Source: Ignavibacteria bacterium UBA2373
GTDB lineage: Bacteria; Bacteroidota; Ignavibacteria; Kapaibacteriales; UBA961
DNA: 43,625 nt
Assembly: GCA_002344005.1 (NCBI GenBank)
Contig: DDTD01000021.1
Coordinates: 1 to 43,625 of the forward strand
Reading direction: 5' to 3'
A program made the translations under genes and the position numbers. A model generated the notes under the pieces. The model ran no database searches, was not told the origin of the DNA, and was given only the letters and a program-made list of their open reading frames with translations. Of this stretch, positions 1 to 7,669 are shown in pieces; the stretch's first letter is position 1; every line of letters begins with the position of its first letter.

Positions 1-714
1 GAAAAAAAAATTATTAACAAGATAATTTCAGATAATGGTGTGCCATTTACATATTCGTTGAGGCGTTACATAACAGATGATGGAAAGTATGTTCTTACAT
101 TCGATCGTGATAATATAAATCTCCTTGATACAGAATTTGGAAATACATCACTTGTTTGGAATCATAAAGAACATCCAGAGTCATATTCTATAGAAATGAT
201 TAAATGGATTGATAATACGACATTTGGACTATTTATGGATACACGATTCAGTAATAATGATACTCTCTTTATTATTCGTTATGATGGCACAATTGTAGAG
301 AGATACCCGATTGCTACAAACAATCAATATCTGTCTATAGCATCTGCATTCGATTGTATATTTGAGAAAGACTCATTGACAATGTTTTTATCTTTACCGC
401 CTCGAAGATTTACATCATGGACACAAAGGCGTGTTGTTACTTCTGTAGTTAATCTTGATGTATTTGATTACCATAGTTTACATGCGTATCCACAGCCAAG
501 TAATGATGAAGTTACAGTCGAGTTATCGCACGATAGCAAAGCATATAGTATTAGTGTTCATACCATAACAGGTGAACAGGTACTACACGAAGTATTTGAA
601 CCGACAAGTATATTTACCTTCTCCACAAAAAATATTACCAATGGAATGTTTGTTATGCGAGTTACACTCAATAATGGTGAATCATTAACAAAACCACTCC
701 AAGTTATTCACTAA
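1..714 (+). CDS. Secreted protein with C-terminal T9SS sorting domain (5' partial)
   Basis: The reading frame is open from the first base of the window, so the gene begins upstream and the GTG at 40 is probably internal. About 237 codons are visible. The N-terminal two thirds is beta-rich with short strands (for example TDDGKYVLTF, DTLFIIRYDGTIVERY), which resembles blades of a WD40/YVTN-type propeller, but I cannot name the family. The last 75 or so residues form a type IX secretion sorting domain: YPQPSNDEVTVEL, then HTITGEQVL, NGMFVMRV and a final KPLQVIH. Such domains direct export across the outer membrane and are usually cleaved. The stop is TAA at 712-714, and the next gene, which has a similar tail, begins 9 bases later, so the two are probably co-transcribed. 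The function of the mature protein is unknown. Confidence 0.8.
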   Translation, partial: EKKIINKIISDNGVPFTYSLRRYITDDGKYVLTFDRDNINLLDTEFGNTSLVWNHKEHPESYSIEMIKWIDNTTFGLFMDTRFSNNDTLFIIRYDGTIVERYPIATNNQYLSIASAFDCIFEKDSLTMFLSLPPRRFTSWTQRRVVTSVVNLDVFDYHSLHAYPQPSNDEVTVELSHDSKAYSISVHTITGEQVLHEVFEPTSIFTFSTKNITNGMFVMRVTLNNGESLTKPLQVIH

Positions 715-723
715 TTGTCATCT

Positions 724-1362
724 ATGGCTATGAAAATAATAATAATGAGAGTTTTTATTGTCTTTTTTTACTTTTTTGCTGTTTCAGCCGATACTCATGC
801 AGAATTGTACCCTAATGGTGGGGAAGTTTTAACTGCAACAAAAGAGTATTCTATTCTTTGGAATCCTTCAGATTTTGGTAATGATGAAGTCCAAATTTCT
901 CTTTGGATGTATAAAGAATCAACGTGGAAGATCATAGGAACTGCGAATGCTAATCAAGGAAAATATTTATGGCAAATACCATATATTTATGGTGATCAAT
1001 ATCGCATTAAAGTCCAAAGTACACGCAATCCTTTAAAAATAAAATTAAGCACAACTTATTTCACTATACGAATTGAAAGTATTGGTGGTGGTGGACAGCC
1101 GAAGGATTCGGAAATCCGGTACGAAATTCAATGTGTACCAACTCCCACAACAATTTCTGTGAATTGTACATGGAATGAAGAAAACGCAATAGCGATTTCA
1201 ATTTATTCACTGAACGGGATACGTATGTATCATCAAACTTTATCATCAACTGCCGTGAGTCAATCCATACATTGTAAATCATGGATTAGTGGTACATATG
1301 TTGTAGATGTTTTATTTGCCGATGGAAAACATAAAATCGGAAAGTTAATTAAAATTGATTAA
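724..1362 (+). CDS. Small exported protein: Ig-like 'NGGE' domain plus T9SS-type tail
   Basis: I chose the ATG at 724; the frame also allows TTG at 715 and ATG at 730. A signal peptide follows (RVFIVFFYFFAVSADTHA). The mature protein begins LYPNGGEVLTATKEYSILWN, which matches the 'PNGGE...G....I.W' pattern of the Ser/Thr-rich GPI-anchored (Kre9/KNH-like) Ig-fold domain common in secreted proteins of Bacteroidota and Ignavibacteria. A Gly-rich linker (IGGGGQ) separates it from a C-terminal beta domain of about 80 residues (PTPTTISVNCTW, YSLNGIRMY, SGTYVVDVLFADGK, KIGKLIKID), a divergent T9SS sorting tail. It is probably a short cell-surface or secreted adhesion-type protein. Its partner may be the gene just upstream. 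The precise role is unknown. Confidence 0.75.
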   Translation: MAMKIIIMRVFIVFFYFFAVSADTHAELYPNGGEVLTATKEYSILWNPSDFGNDEVQISLWMYKESTWKIIGTANANQGKYLWQIPYIYGDQYRIKVQSTRNPLKIKLSTTYFTIRIESIGGGGQPKDSEIRYEIQCVPTPTTISVNCTWNEENAIAISIYSLNGIRMYHQTLSSTAVSQSIHCKSWISGTYVVDVLFADGKHKIGKLIKID

Positions 1363-1478
1363 AATTGGATTCACCTGCATAAAGATTCTGTGATTACAGT
1401 GACAGTAAAAGTTTTCATAAATGATTTATTTGTGGTAATTTGTAACAAAAAAAATCCAAAATCACTCTACTTTTCTTT

Positions 1479-2438
1479 TCAATTTCTCAAATAGAAAAAA
1501 TTAAGCACTTCTCCTTGATTAAAAGGGCTGACAACTTCACCAAGCAGCCCTTTATGTGTTAATGATATTCTGAAAAAATGAAAAGGTCGTATTTCAGTTT
1601 CAAACTCGGCAATATCTTCGAAGCGTTTTTTTGTACCAATCAATAAAGGATGTTGAATTCCGCCCCCGCCACCCGAAACAATTGTGTGTTTTAACTCCGG
1701 AAAAAACCGATTTGTTTTGTCAAGCGGTGTCTGGTCGCCATGAACAAAAATAAAGTGCTCGAAAGCATGAGAATGACCACTCATATACACAACAGATTTT
1801 TTTGCCTCATAGAAAATATCCCAAAAATGTTCTTTGGTTTTACTATCCGGTCCTGTGACTGTATTATTGGTAAATGGTGGATGATGGGAGCACACAAAAA
1901 AGTAACGAATGCTGGTGTCTGCATCTAATTCATTGACAGTATTTCGATACCAATTGTCTTGTGCTTGAATAAATTCCGGCGATAATTGGTCAAAATTATC
2001 ATTGACAATAATCACAGCCAAAGCACCGAATTTGTGCATTGAAAATGATTTGTTTTTTTCAGGATAATGTTTTTGAACACTTTCAATTGCTTTCGTAGGA
2101 TTCAACATATATTCATGATTTCCCATTACAGCAAAGAGCGGAACTTTTTGCTGTGAAAGTGAGTCCTTAAAATTATCGAAATCAGACCATTCTTGGCTTG
2201 GGTCATTATCTGCAAGCGCGGTGATATCGCCAAGATGAATAACGGCATCTTTTTTTTCCAATCCAAGAATAGTTTTATAGATTTCTGTACGAGCAGAATC
2301 ATTATTATTATAAACAAATCTATTTTTGTCAATAATAGTAGGGGATTGTGTATCGCCAAGAAAAATTAAAGTCTGTGCTGGTATGGCATTTATTGCGATA
2401 AGAAAGATGAGTATTGCAAAAACTATTGTATGTATCAT
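1479..2438 (-). CDS. Exported calcineurin-like metallophosphoesterase
   Basis: The 319-residue protein begins with a signal peptide (MIHTIVFAILIFLIAINAIPAQ). The dimetal phosphoesterase motifs appear in order: LGDTQ (residues 27-31), HLGDIT (68-73), MGNHEYM (105-111), SHHPPFTN and SGHSHAFEHF. The first motif is GDxQ rather than DxH, a variant seen in other members of the superfamily. The substrate cannot be told from the sequence; a periplasmic or surface phosphomono- or diester is expected. I used ATG 2438 because the longer frame starts with TTG at 2453 inside the preceding gene. It is the last gene of a packed minus-strand run that also encodes a GDPD lipoprotein, so both may act on envelope or environmental phosphodiesters. 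Confidence 0.85.
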   Translation of the reverse strand: MIHTIVFAILIFLIAINAIPAQTLIFLGDTQSPTIIDKNRFVYNNNDSARTEIYKTILGLEKKDAVIHLGDITALADNDPSQEWSDFDNFKDSLSQQKVPLFAVMGNHEYMLNPTKAIESVQKHYPEKNKSFSMHKFGALAVIIVNDNFDQLSPEFIQAQDNWYRNTVNELDADTSIRYFFVCSHHPPFTNNTVTGPDSKTKEHFWDIFYEAKKSVVYMSGHSHAFEHFIFVHGDQTPLDKTNRFFPELKHTIVSGGGGGIQHPLLIGTKKRFEDIAEFETEIRPFHFFRISLTHKGLLGEVVSPFNQGEVLNFFYLRN

Positions 2439-2442
2439 ACTA

Positions 2443-3045
2443 TTACCATGCAAGAAGTGAATAATGATATGAAAATTGTAAAGTTATTAATCGTTGTTGG
2501 AGTTCTGTGATATTATGGAGCGTAAACCTCGCACCGAAAGCACTTTGAGAATTGAGATTCAGATGATAATCAAGAGCACCCGATAAACCCGCATTCATTT
2601 GTGATGTCGCTACTGTTGTACCGAAAGATTCATTGACAGCGATAATATCATAATAACCAAAACCACCATATAAAGAAACATTATCATGGATTTTCATGCC
2701 AAATATACAAAGTAAAGGCACAGCTTGCCAAAGTGAACTAATGGACGTTGAACCAAATTGAGTCGTGATATTTGTTCTCTCTATTTTGTTCATAAATAAC
2801 CAACCTGTTTCAAATCCTACACTTAACAGATATTCCGGTTGCCAAATCAATGATACTGAAGAACCGAATCCGCTAAGGCGAGCATCGTCGGGTAACCGTA
2901 GATTGTCAATGGAATTGAATGAAATTCCCGCGGCTGCTGTCAAGAGTAGTTGATTTTTTTTACTCTCTTGTGCTTGCAGTGTACCCACTGTGAATATAAT
3001 GACAATGATTATCAAAGTGACTATTTTATTGAGCATAATATTCAT
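2443..3045 (-). CDS. Outer-membrane beta-barrel protein, family unknown
   Basis: About 200 residues with an N-terminal signal (MNIMLNKIVTLIIIVIIF followed by TVGTLQAQ). The rest alternates hydrophobic and polar residues in barrel-like strands (LLSVGFETGWLF, NVSLYGGFGYYDI, QSAFGARFTLHNI) and ends with aromatic residues (FSYHYSLLAW), typical of an OmpW/porin-like outer-membrane barrel. The start is ATG 3045 or ATG 3036. Both lie inside the 3' end of the GDPD gene, so translation is probably coupled; the longer frame to 3099 would run further into that gene. The next gene, the metallophosphoesterase, begins 5 bases before this stop in the minus-strand sense. No function can be assigned. Confidence 0.7.
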   Translation of the reverse strand: MNIMLNKIVTLIIIVIIFTVGTLQAQESKKNQLLLTAAAGISFNSIDNLRLPDDARLSGFGSSVSLIWQPEYLLSVGFETGWLFMNKIERTNITTQFGSTSISSLWQAVPLLCIFGMKIHDNVSLYGGFGYYDIIAVNESFGTTVATSQMNAGLSGALDYHLNLNSQSAFGARFTLHNITELQQRLITLQFSYHYSLLAW

Positions 3046-4321
3046 AGGCAACAATAGATGGGAAATTGGTGAGTATGCCATTAAATTGACCTTCTGCAAG
3101 GAATTTACGAATAAATTTTTGATCGTCTAATGTCCACACAAATGCAAAACGACCATCTGTTTGTACAGATTGTATAAGTTCATTTTGCGTCCCCAGAGTC
3201 CATCGAGGAGCAAATACTTTAGCATTTACTTTTCGCATATCATCTACAGTTGTTTCAACAATACTTGGAATGGTCGAAAATTGAGGTATTGTCATAAAAT
3301 CCTGAATAAATTCCTCCGTTGCCAGACCCGCAGCAATAAATAATAATTTATTTTTCTGTTGTGCTTTTTGTGTAAATTCTTTTTGTAGCGGAATAATTGC
3401 TCGCATTGCATTGGCTGATTTAATATCTAACCACACAAAACGCAGAGAAGTACTGTCTATAATAAAGTTAAGAGCTTCGCGCAATGTTGGAATATTGGAA
3501 CCATCATGTAGTTTTGCGAAAGTTCTTATTTGAGTAAATGAAAATGATTCTACAGGTCCGATTAATGTACCATTACCAATGAGCCGTGAGTTAAAATCTG
3601 TGTCATGATATAAGATAGGAATACCATCAGATGTTAATTTAATATCAATTTCTACAGCATTTGCACCTATATATTGAGAAAACCGAATCAGTTCAAGAGA
3701 ATTTTCCGAATATGGTAATAAGTCGGAATTCCTTCCACCGCCACGATGTGCAATAATAAAATAGTTTTCATTGCGATATTTACTTGGTCTTGCATATCGC
3801 AGAGTCAATGATTGCCTGCTTTCGCCTGCATTGGAAAGAATATTCAAAGTGATTGGTATTGTTGTCAGTTGTGAAATAGTACCCGATCGAATGATAGACA
3901 TAATCTGAGTCGTATCCTCAATAATACATTGGACTTTGCCGGTATTTATGGTTAAGGGATTGCGCCACAATCCGGAAAATGCAAATGTATTATTCACTGT
4001 ACCACCACGCAACACTGCATAAATACCGCTATTTTCAAAATAGAAACATAATGCACCATTCGTCCAATGAAGTACTGCTTTTGATCCCCAGTTTACTGAG
4101 CTGCTTACAATATCATATACTCCTTCAGTGGAATTCATGACCAATGATTGGAGCGGCTTTGCATGCGTAATAATTGTATCATTTTCAAATGTAGGATGAA
4201 TAATCTCCGGATTATCAATGCAGCCGCTATGGAGTATGAATAAGCAAAAAGAGAATAATACGGCGATATATTGAATACAATCCGATTTGCCATGAGGACA
4301 TTTAGGGAAAAGTGAATGCAC
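3026..4321 (-). CDS. Glycerophosphodiester phosphodiesterase lipoprotein (GDPD domain)
   Basis: The 431-residue protein opens with a lipoprotein signal: a hydrophobic stretch and lipobox HSGC with Cys at residue 34. Residues 40-180 are a beta-rich domain I do not recognise. Residues 186-431 are a GDPD TIM-barrel: AHRGGG (191-196), SEN (205-207), VEIDIK (223-228), YHD (238-240) and VWLDIKS further on, all hallmark active-site or metal residues of the family. It should hydrolyse glycerophosphodiesters to an alcohol and glycerol 3-phosphate at the cell envelope. The start is GTG 4321, because no ATG precedes the signal peptide. It overlaps the upstream barrel-protein gene by 20 bases. Confidence 0.87.
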   Translation of the reverse strand: MHSLFPKCPHGKSDCIQYIAVLFSFCLFILHSGCIDNPEIIHPTFENDTIITHAKPLQSLVMNSTEGVYDIVSSSVNWGSKAVLHWTNGALCFYFENSGIYAVLRGGTVNNTFAFSGLWRNPLTINTGKVQCIIEDTTQIMSIIRSGTISQLTTIPITLNILSNAGESRQSLTLRYARPSKYRNENYFIIAHRGGGRNSDLLPYSENSLELIRFSQYIGANAVEIDIKLTSDGIPILYHDTDFNSRLIGNGTLIGPVESFSFTQIRTFAKLHDGSNIPTLREALNFIIDSTSLRFVWLDIKSANAMRAIIPLQKEFTQKAQQKNKLLFIAAGLATEEFIQDFMTIPQFSTIPSIVETTVDDMRKVNAKVFAPRWTLGTQNELIQSVQTDGRFAFVWTLDDQKFIRKFLAEGQFNGILTNFPSIVAYEYYAQ

Positions 4322-5012
4322 AGAACACCTCAGGAACAGTTAAAGTACGTTTGAATGTTTCAAAAGCGGGCCATGCCTGATAGACAAAATCTGAATATGA
4401 AATCTTTAATCCAAGGGCGCAGCGCTGATTATGGAAAAACGGCTGTTCAATAATCAAGGAAAATGCAAGCCCATTTCTTCTATTTCGGGTATCACTGACT
4501 TGAATATCTCCGGCAAATGTTTGTTGCGAGGTTATATATTCCGCTTCCGCCCGCACACTCACGAGAATCTCATTATGATGATAGCCACATTGGATGTAGG
4601 GATACACAAGCCAACTGTTAATTGAATTATCAAATCCGTTGATGGTGACAAATCCAAGAAGATAGCCAATATCCGTACCCAAAGCAATATCGAATGATGA
4701 GAGAGGGTAATTCCATTGTATGCCACTTAGAAGGCGATTTGTCAGTACCATGGTATTGAGTTTCGCAACAAGAGAAAAATTATACGGTAAGCCATAAGCA
4801 ATGTCTGCTTGTAAAAATGGAAATCTATTGATTTCTTCTTCGACAATATCGCGAGGAATGGATGTTATGGCAATACCCAGTGACCAAGTGAGTGCATAAG
4901 GACTATGGCGAGCATACAAGACACCCCGATGTGTAAGGGTATCTATTTCATTGCTCTGCGCCTTCACCAGGCAAGCCATTGTCACTAAGAAAATGAGAAA
5001 GAGATTTCGCAT
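4302..5012 (-). CDS. Exported outer-membrane beta-barrel-like protein, unknown
   Basis: I start at ATG 5012 because a clean signal peptide follows (MRNLFLIFLVTMACLVKAQ); the longer frame to 5087 would put 25 hydrophilic residues before it. The mature part of about 215 residues has many amphipathic strands rich in aromatic residues (SLVAKLNTMVL, WLVYPYIQCGYHH, ALGLKISYSDFVYQAW) and ends VFCAFTFP, with a terminal aromatic as in barrels. This suggests an outer-membrane barrel, but I recognise no family. It is the first gene of the four-gene minus-strand group. The lead gene may supply a channel or anchor for the lipoprotein and phosphoesterase that follow, which is inference. Confidence 0.68.
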   Translation of the reverse strand: MRNLFLIFLVTMACLVKAQSNEIDTLTHRGVLYARHSPYALTWSLGIAITSIPRDIVEEEINRFPFLQADIAYGLPYNFSLVAKLNTMVLTNRLLSGIQWNYPLSSFDIALGTDIGYLLGFVTINGFDNSINSWLVYPYIQCGYHHNEILVSVRAEAEYITSQQTFAGDIQVSDTRNRRNGLAFSLIIEQPFFHNQRCALGLKISYSDFVYQAWPAFETFKRTLTVPEVFCAFTFP

Positions 5013-5164
5013 ACTTCCAAAAATACGACATCGTTGAAATATATCTGTATGCGGTTGCTCTGAAGAAGAAATATGGAATGGAATCAATGGATATATATAT
5101 CGCTAATAGAGAAAATGTAAGAGATGGTGAGAGTGTTCATTATGGATATAAATTGATAGAAGGT

Positions 5165-5199
5165 AAAAAAAAGGCGTTACATCTGATAAATGTAACGCC
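5165..5199 (-). terminator. Rho-independent terminator after nuoB
   Basis: An inverted repeat, ATGTAACGCC (5190-5199 region) with its complement GGCGTTACAT (5173-5182), forms a 10-bp stem around a 7-base loop. Read on the minus strand, it is followed by eight T (5172-5165). It lies 25 bases beyond the nuoB stop and closes the nuoAB unit. Confidence 0.9.
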
Positions 5200-5223
5200 C
5201 TAATGTATTTATATTTCAATCAA

Positions 5224-5763
5224 TTAAGGTACGATGATTGATGATTTCCCATAATCGGGTTTGATATCTTCCGGTGACCGTGAGTCAATCAATATTGGTT
5301 TAGTATTACCGGCTTTTTCCTGAATTGCCATAAGTGCTTTGATTACTGCTTCAGGTCTTGGAGGACATCCTGATATATACGCATCTACGGGTATAAACTG
5401 ATCAATACCTTGAACCACGGAATATGAGCGGAACATACCGCCGGTAGAAGCACATACTCCCATGGAAATACACCATTTAGGTTCAGGCATTTGATCCCAT
5501 ATTTTCCGAACAACCCAACTCATTTTATATGTTACGGTGCCTGCCACAATAAGTAAATCGCATTGTCTGGGGGAAAAACGAAATACCTCAGAACCAAAGC
5601 GCGAAACATCGAAACGCGGACCAGCAAAAGCCATCATCTCTATACCGCAACAGGAAATACCCAGAGGCATGGGCCACATTGCATTTTTTTGTGCCCATTG
5701 TACGACTGCATCAACTGTTGTCGTTACAAAACCCTGTTTTGCCAAATCTTCACCTAACGCCAT
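5224..5763 (-). CDS. nuoB: NADH-quinone oxidoreductase subunit B
   Basis: The 179-residue protein is the complex I subunit that carries iron-sulfur cluster N2, the last electron carrier before quinone, in the peripheral arm at the membrane interface. The four cluster ligands are visible: Cys38 and Cys39 in GISCCGIEMM, Cys104 in SMGVCASTGGMF and Cys133 in SGCPPRPE, with the spacing usual for NuoB. The start is ATG 5763: it has AAGGAG about 8 bases upstream and MALGEDLAKQGF fits the family, while the longer frame runs back into nuoA. It overlaps nuoA by 10 bases. A terminator follows directly, so nuoC and the rest of the complex must be encoded elsewhere. Confidence 0.96.
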   Translation of the reverse strand: MALGEDLAKQGFVTTTVDAVVQWAQKNAMWPMPLGISCCGIEMMAFAGPRFDVSRFGSEVFRFSPRQCDLLIVAGTVTYKMSWVVRKIWDQMPEPKWCISMGVCASTGGMFRSYSVVQGIDQFIPVDAYISGCPPRPEAVIKALMAIQEKAGNTKPILIDSRSPEDIKPDYGKSSIIVP

Positions 5764-6113
5764 TGAAGTGCTCCTTTTTTGATAACATAAATGAATCCTG
5801 CAAAGAGAAGTATCATGAACAGATTCATTGCAATGAAGCCAACCATACCAAGTTCCTTGAATTGAATAGCCCATGGATACATGAACACAATCTCAATATC
5901 AAAAAGAATAAACAACATCGCTGTCATATAAAACTTGATGGAGAATCTTTCACGGGCACTTGTTGTTGGTTCGATACCACACTCATACGGCTCTAATTTC
6001 ACCTTGGTCTTGTTCTTGCGTGGTCCTAAAAATTGCGCTAAAACTATGTTGGATAAGCCAAATAAGAATCCTACCGATACCATGATTATCAGTGGTATAT
6101 AGCTGTCTATCAT
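5754..6113 (-). CDS. nuoA: NADH-quinone oxidoreductase subunit A
   Basis: The 119-residue membrane protein has three hydrophobic segments (residues 6-28, 62-82 and 89-111), as expected for NuoA at the quinone-site end of the complex I membrane arm. The conserved loop and second helix are clear: YECGIEPTTSARERFSIKFY followed by FILFDIEIVFMYPWA, including the loop Cys and the acidic residues of the second helix. ATG 6113 has AAAGGA upstream. A strong Bacteroidota-type promoter precedes it (6146-6175). nuoB follows with a 10-base overlap, so the two are translated as a pair. Confidence 0.96.
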   Translation of the reverse strand: MIDSYIPLIIMVSVGFLFGLSNIVLAQFLGPRKNKTKVKLEPYECGIEPTTSARERFSIKFYMTAMLFILFDIEIVFMYPWAIQFKELGMVGFIAMNLFMILLFAGFIYVIKKGALQWR

Positions 6114-6145
6114 CTCATTATGTCCTTTCTGTTAAGATTATACTG

Positions 6146-6175
6146 CAAAACTATCTTTTTTGTATGAAATGGCAA
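6146..6175 (-). promoter_or_regulatory. Bacteroidota-type promoter of nuoAB
   Basis: On the minus strand TTG (6175-6173) is followed by 19 bases and TAGTTTTG (6153-6146), the consensus TTG-N19-TAnnTTTG recognised by the primary sigma factor of Bacteroidota. The nuoA ATG lies 33 bases further on, with a purine-rich ribosome binding site between. Confidence 0.75.
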
Positions 6176-6202
6176 TGATTTTGATGTTGTTAAAAAACAA
6201 CA

Positions 6203-6232
6203 TTCATCATTTCTGAAAAAAACGTAGTTTTG
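6203..6232 (+). promoter_or_regulatory. Bacteroidota-type promoter upstream of the small ORF/STAS gene
   Basis: TTC (6203-6205), 19 bases, then TAGTTTTG (6225-6232). It diverges from the nuoA promoter, with about 70 bases between the two -7 elements. Transcription would begin near 6239, about 25 bases before the ATG of the 41-aa ORF and about 130-155 bases before the STAS gene. The -33 element is imperfect (TTC rather than TTG). Confidence 0.5.
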
Positions 6233-6262
6233 CATACTTCTTTTTGCATAAATCTCCTTTCA

Positions 6263-6388
6263 ATGTCTTTTGATGCTAACAATCTATTCGTATGCGATGG
6301 TCTTGTTTATGTGTCTTGCGGCAGCAAAGGGTTAGATTCAATGTTAAAGGACGGACAATTCAGGGTTAATGGAATTTACCAATTATGA
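6263..6388 (+). CDS. Possible small protein of 41 residues upstream of the STAS gene
   Basis: An uninterrupted frame runs from ATG 6263 to TGA 6386-6388, beginning MSFDANNLFVCDGLVYVSC and ending DGQFRVNGIYQL. It has no signal peptide or membrane segment and two Cys. It starts about 25 bases after the predicted transcription start, ends 7 bases before ATG 6396 of the STAS gene and overlaps the alternative STAS start at 6369. There is no good Shine-Dalgarno sequence. I recognise no family. It could be a genuine small protein translationally coupled to the STAS gene, or a chance frame in a long leader. Confidence 0.3.
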   Translation: MSFDANNLFVCDGLVYVSCGSKGLDSMLKDGQFRVNGIYQL

Positions 6389-6395
6389 GGCATTT

Positions 6396-6746
6396 ATGTC
6401 ATCTATCAAGCGAGAAACATACAAGGGATATGAGTTGTTACGACTCAAAGGTCAATTTGTCGGTGGAGATGAAACCGATGAACTGCGCAAATGCTTTGAC
6501 ACTGCGGCTGCCAATGAGCAACAAGTTGTCATTGTGGATTTAGAAAAAGTGTCATATCTGAACTCTACCGCTTTGGGCGTTCTGATTTCCGGTCATTCAA
6601 ATTTTGCAAAACGCAATGCGAAAGTCGTTTTGTGCAACCTCAGTGATTCGATTGAGAATATCTTTGTTGTAACTAAACTAACCTTAGTCTTCTCTATATT
6701 CAACAGTGTTGATGAAGCGATAGTTAATCTTGACAGTGCAAAATAA
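6396..6746 (+). CDS. STAS-domain protein (anti-sigma factor antagonist type)
   Basis: A single STAS domain fills the protein (116 residues from this start). The order is GYELLRLKGQFVGGDETDEL, then VVIVDLEKVSYLNSTALGVLISG with the Ser that is phosphorylated in SpoIIAA/RsbV-like proteins (in NSTALG), then KVVLCNLSDSIENIFVVTKL and FSIFNSVDEAI. Such proteins bind anti-sigma kinases, or act in partner switching or lipid-transport complexes. No kinase or sigma gene lies nearby. ATG 6396 has GAGG 5 bases upstream and follows the small ORF; ATG 6369 would add nine residues and has only a weak AGG. It sits 54 bases upstream of exbB and may be read through into the TonB operon. Confidence 0.87.
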   Translation: MSSIKRETYKGYELLRLKGQFVGGDETDELRKCFDTAAANEQQVVIVDLEKVSYLNSTALGVLISGHSNFAKRNAKVVLCNLSDSIENIFVVTKLTLVFSIFNSVDEAIVNLDSAK

Positions 6747-6800
6747 ACCAACTTTCGATTATAATTTTTTTATTTCACATTTTCATTTAGGATAGTTTTT

Positions 6801-7580
6801 ATGAAAAACATGTTCAATGCGATTGTTCTAACTCTTGCCGTTGTCGTTGGATTGGCTTTATGGTGGTTCTGGCTTGGTAATCCGGCAAACTTTGCTGACG
6901 GTACATTACGCCACAGTCCAATCAATACACTTGGTACTATTCACACAGGCGGTCCGCTTGTAGGTGTTCTTGTCGGCTTTTTACTTATGACAGTTACTTT
7001 TGTTGTTGAGCGTTCGCTTTCAATCAGCAAGGCGCGTGGTAAAGGCGATATGGTAACATTTATTAAAGCCGTGCAAGTGAATCTTGAGCAAGGTAATGTC
7101 CACGCTGCTATTGTAGAATGTGATAAAAATCGCGGATCTGTTGCTAATGTATTGCGTGCAGGGCTTGAACGCTTTGAGCAAGTTGATAATGATAAAGAAA
7201 TCAGCCCCGATAAAAAACTTGCAGAAGTGCAACGCGCAATTGACGAAGCCGTAAACCTCGAAACTCCTCTCCTCGAAAAAAATCTTGTTATTATTTCTAC
7301 AGTTGCTTCAATTTCAACCATGGTTGGACTTCTCGGTACTACTTTGGGTATGATTCGTGCTTTTGCTGCACTTGGTGAAAGTGGCGGAGCGGTTTCTGCT
7401 CAAGCATTGTCAATCGGTATTTCTGAAGCTTTGTATAATACTGCCGGTGGTCTTGTGGCTGCGGTTTTATGTATTGTATTCTATAATTTCTTTACGACAA
7501 AAGTTGATAATTTTATCTATATGATAGATGAAGCAATTTTGAGCATGATGGAAATCCTTACAATCCGTGTGAAGAAATAA
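6801..7580 (+). CDS. exbB: ExbB/TolQ/MotA-type proton channel subunit
   Basis: The 259-residue inner-membrane protein has hydrophobic segments near 6-25, 51-70, 160-190 and 205-230. The last two carry the family signature: LVIISTVASISTMVGLLGTT and GISEALYNTAGGLVAAV. With ExbD it forms the proton-driven motor that energises TonB. It has one more N-terminal segment than the minimal ExbB, as is common in Bacteroidota. AGGA lies about 10 bases before ATG 6801. The order exbB-exbD-exbD-tonB, all in one direction and ending at a terminator, defines the operon. Confidence 0.93.
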   Translation: MKNMFNAIVLTLAVVVGLALWWFWLGNPANFADGTLRHSPINTLGTIHTGGPLVGVLVGFLLMTVTFVVERSLSISKARGKGDMVTFIKAVQVNLEQGNVHAAIVECDKNRGSVANVLRAGLERFEQVDNDKEISPDKKLAEVQRAIDEAVNLETPLLEKNLVIISTVASISTMVGLLGTTLGMIRAFAALGESGGAVSAQALSIGISEALYNTAGGLVAAVLCIVFYNFFTTKVDNFIYMIDEAILSMMEILTIRVKK

Positions 7581-7669
7581 TTTTTCACATCAATGAGAGA
7601 ATGCGGCAATTGTTGTTGCATGAACCATTGACACAAAATTCTTCACAATTTTAAGAGAAAGGAAATCAA

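Noticed and set aside
1363..1478. Possible terminator between convergent genes 1362 and 1479
   Set aside because: Only a short imperfect pairing (CTGTGATTACAG) without a T run; not enough to call.
5537..5782. Open frames on the plus strand across nuoB
   Set aside because: They are shadows of nuoB, which has clear cluster ligands and a ribosome binding site; the translations have no motifs.
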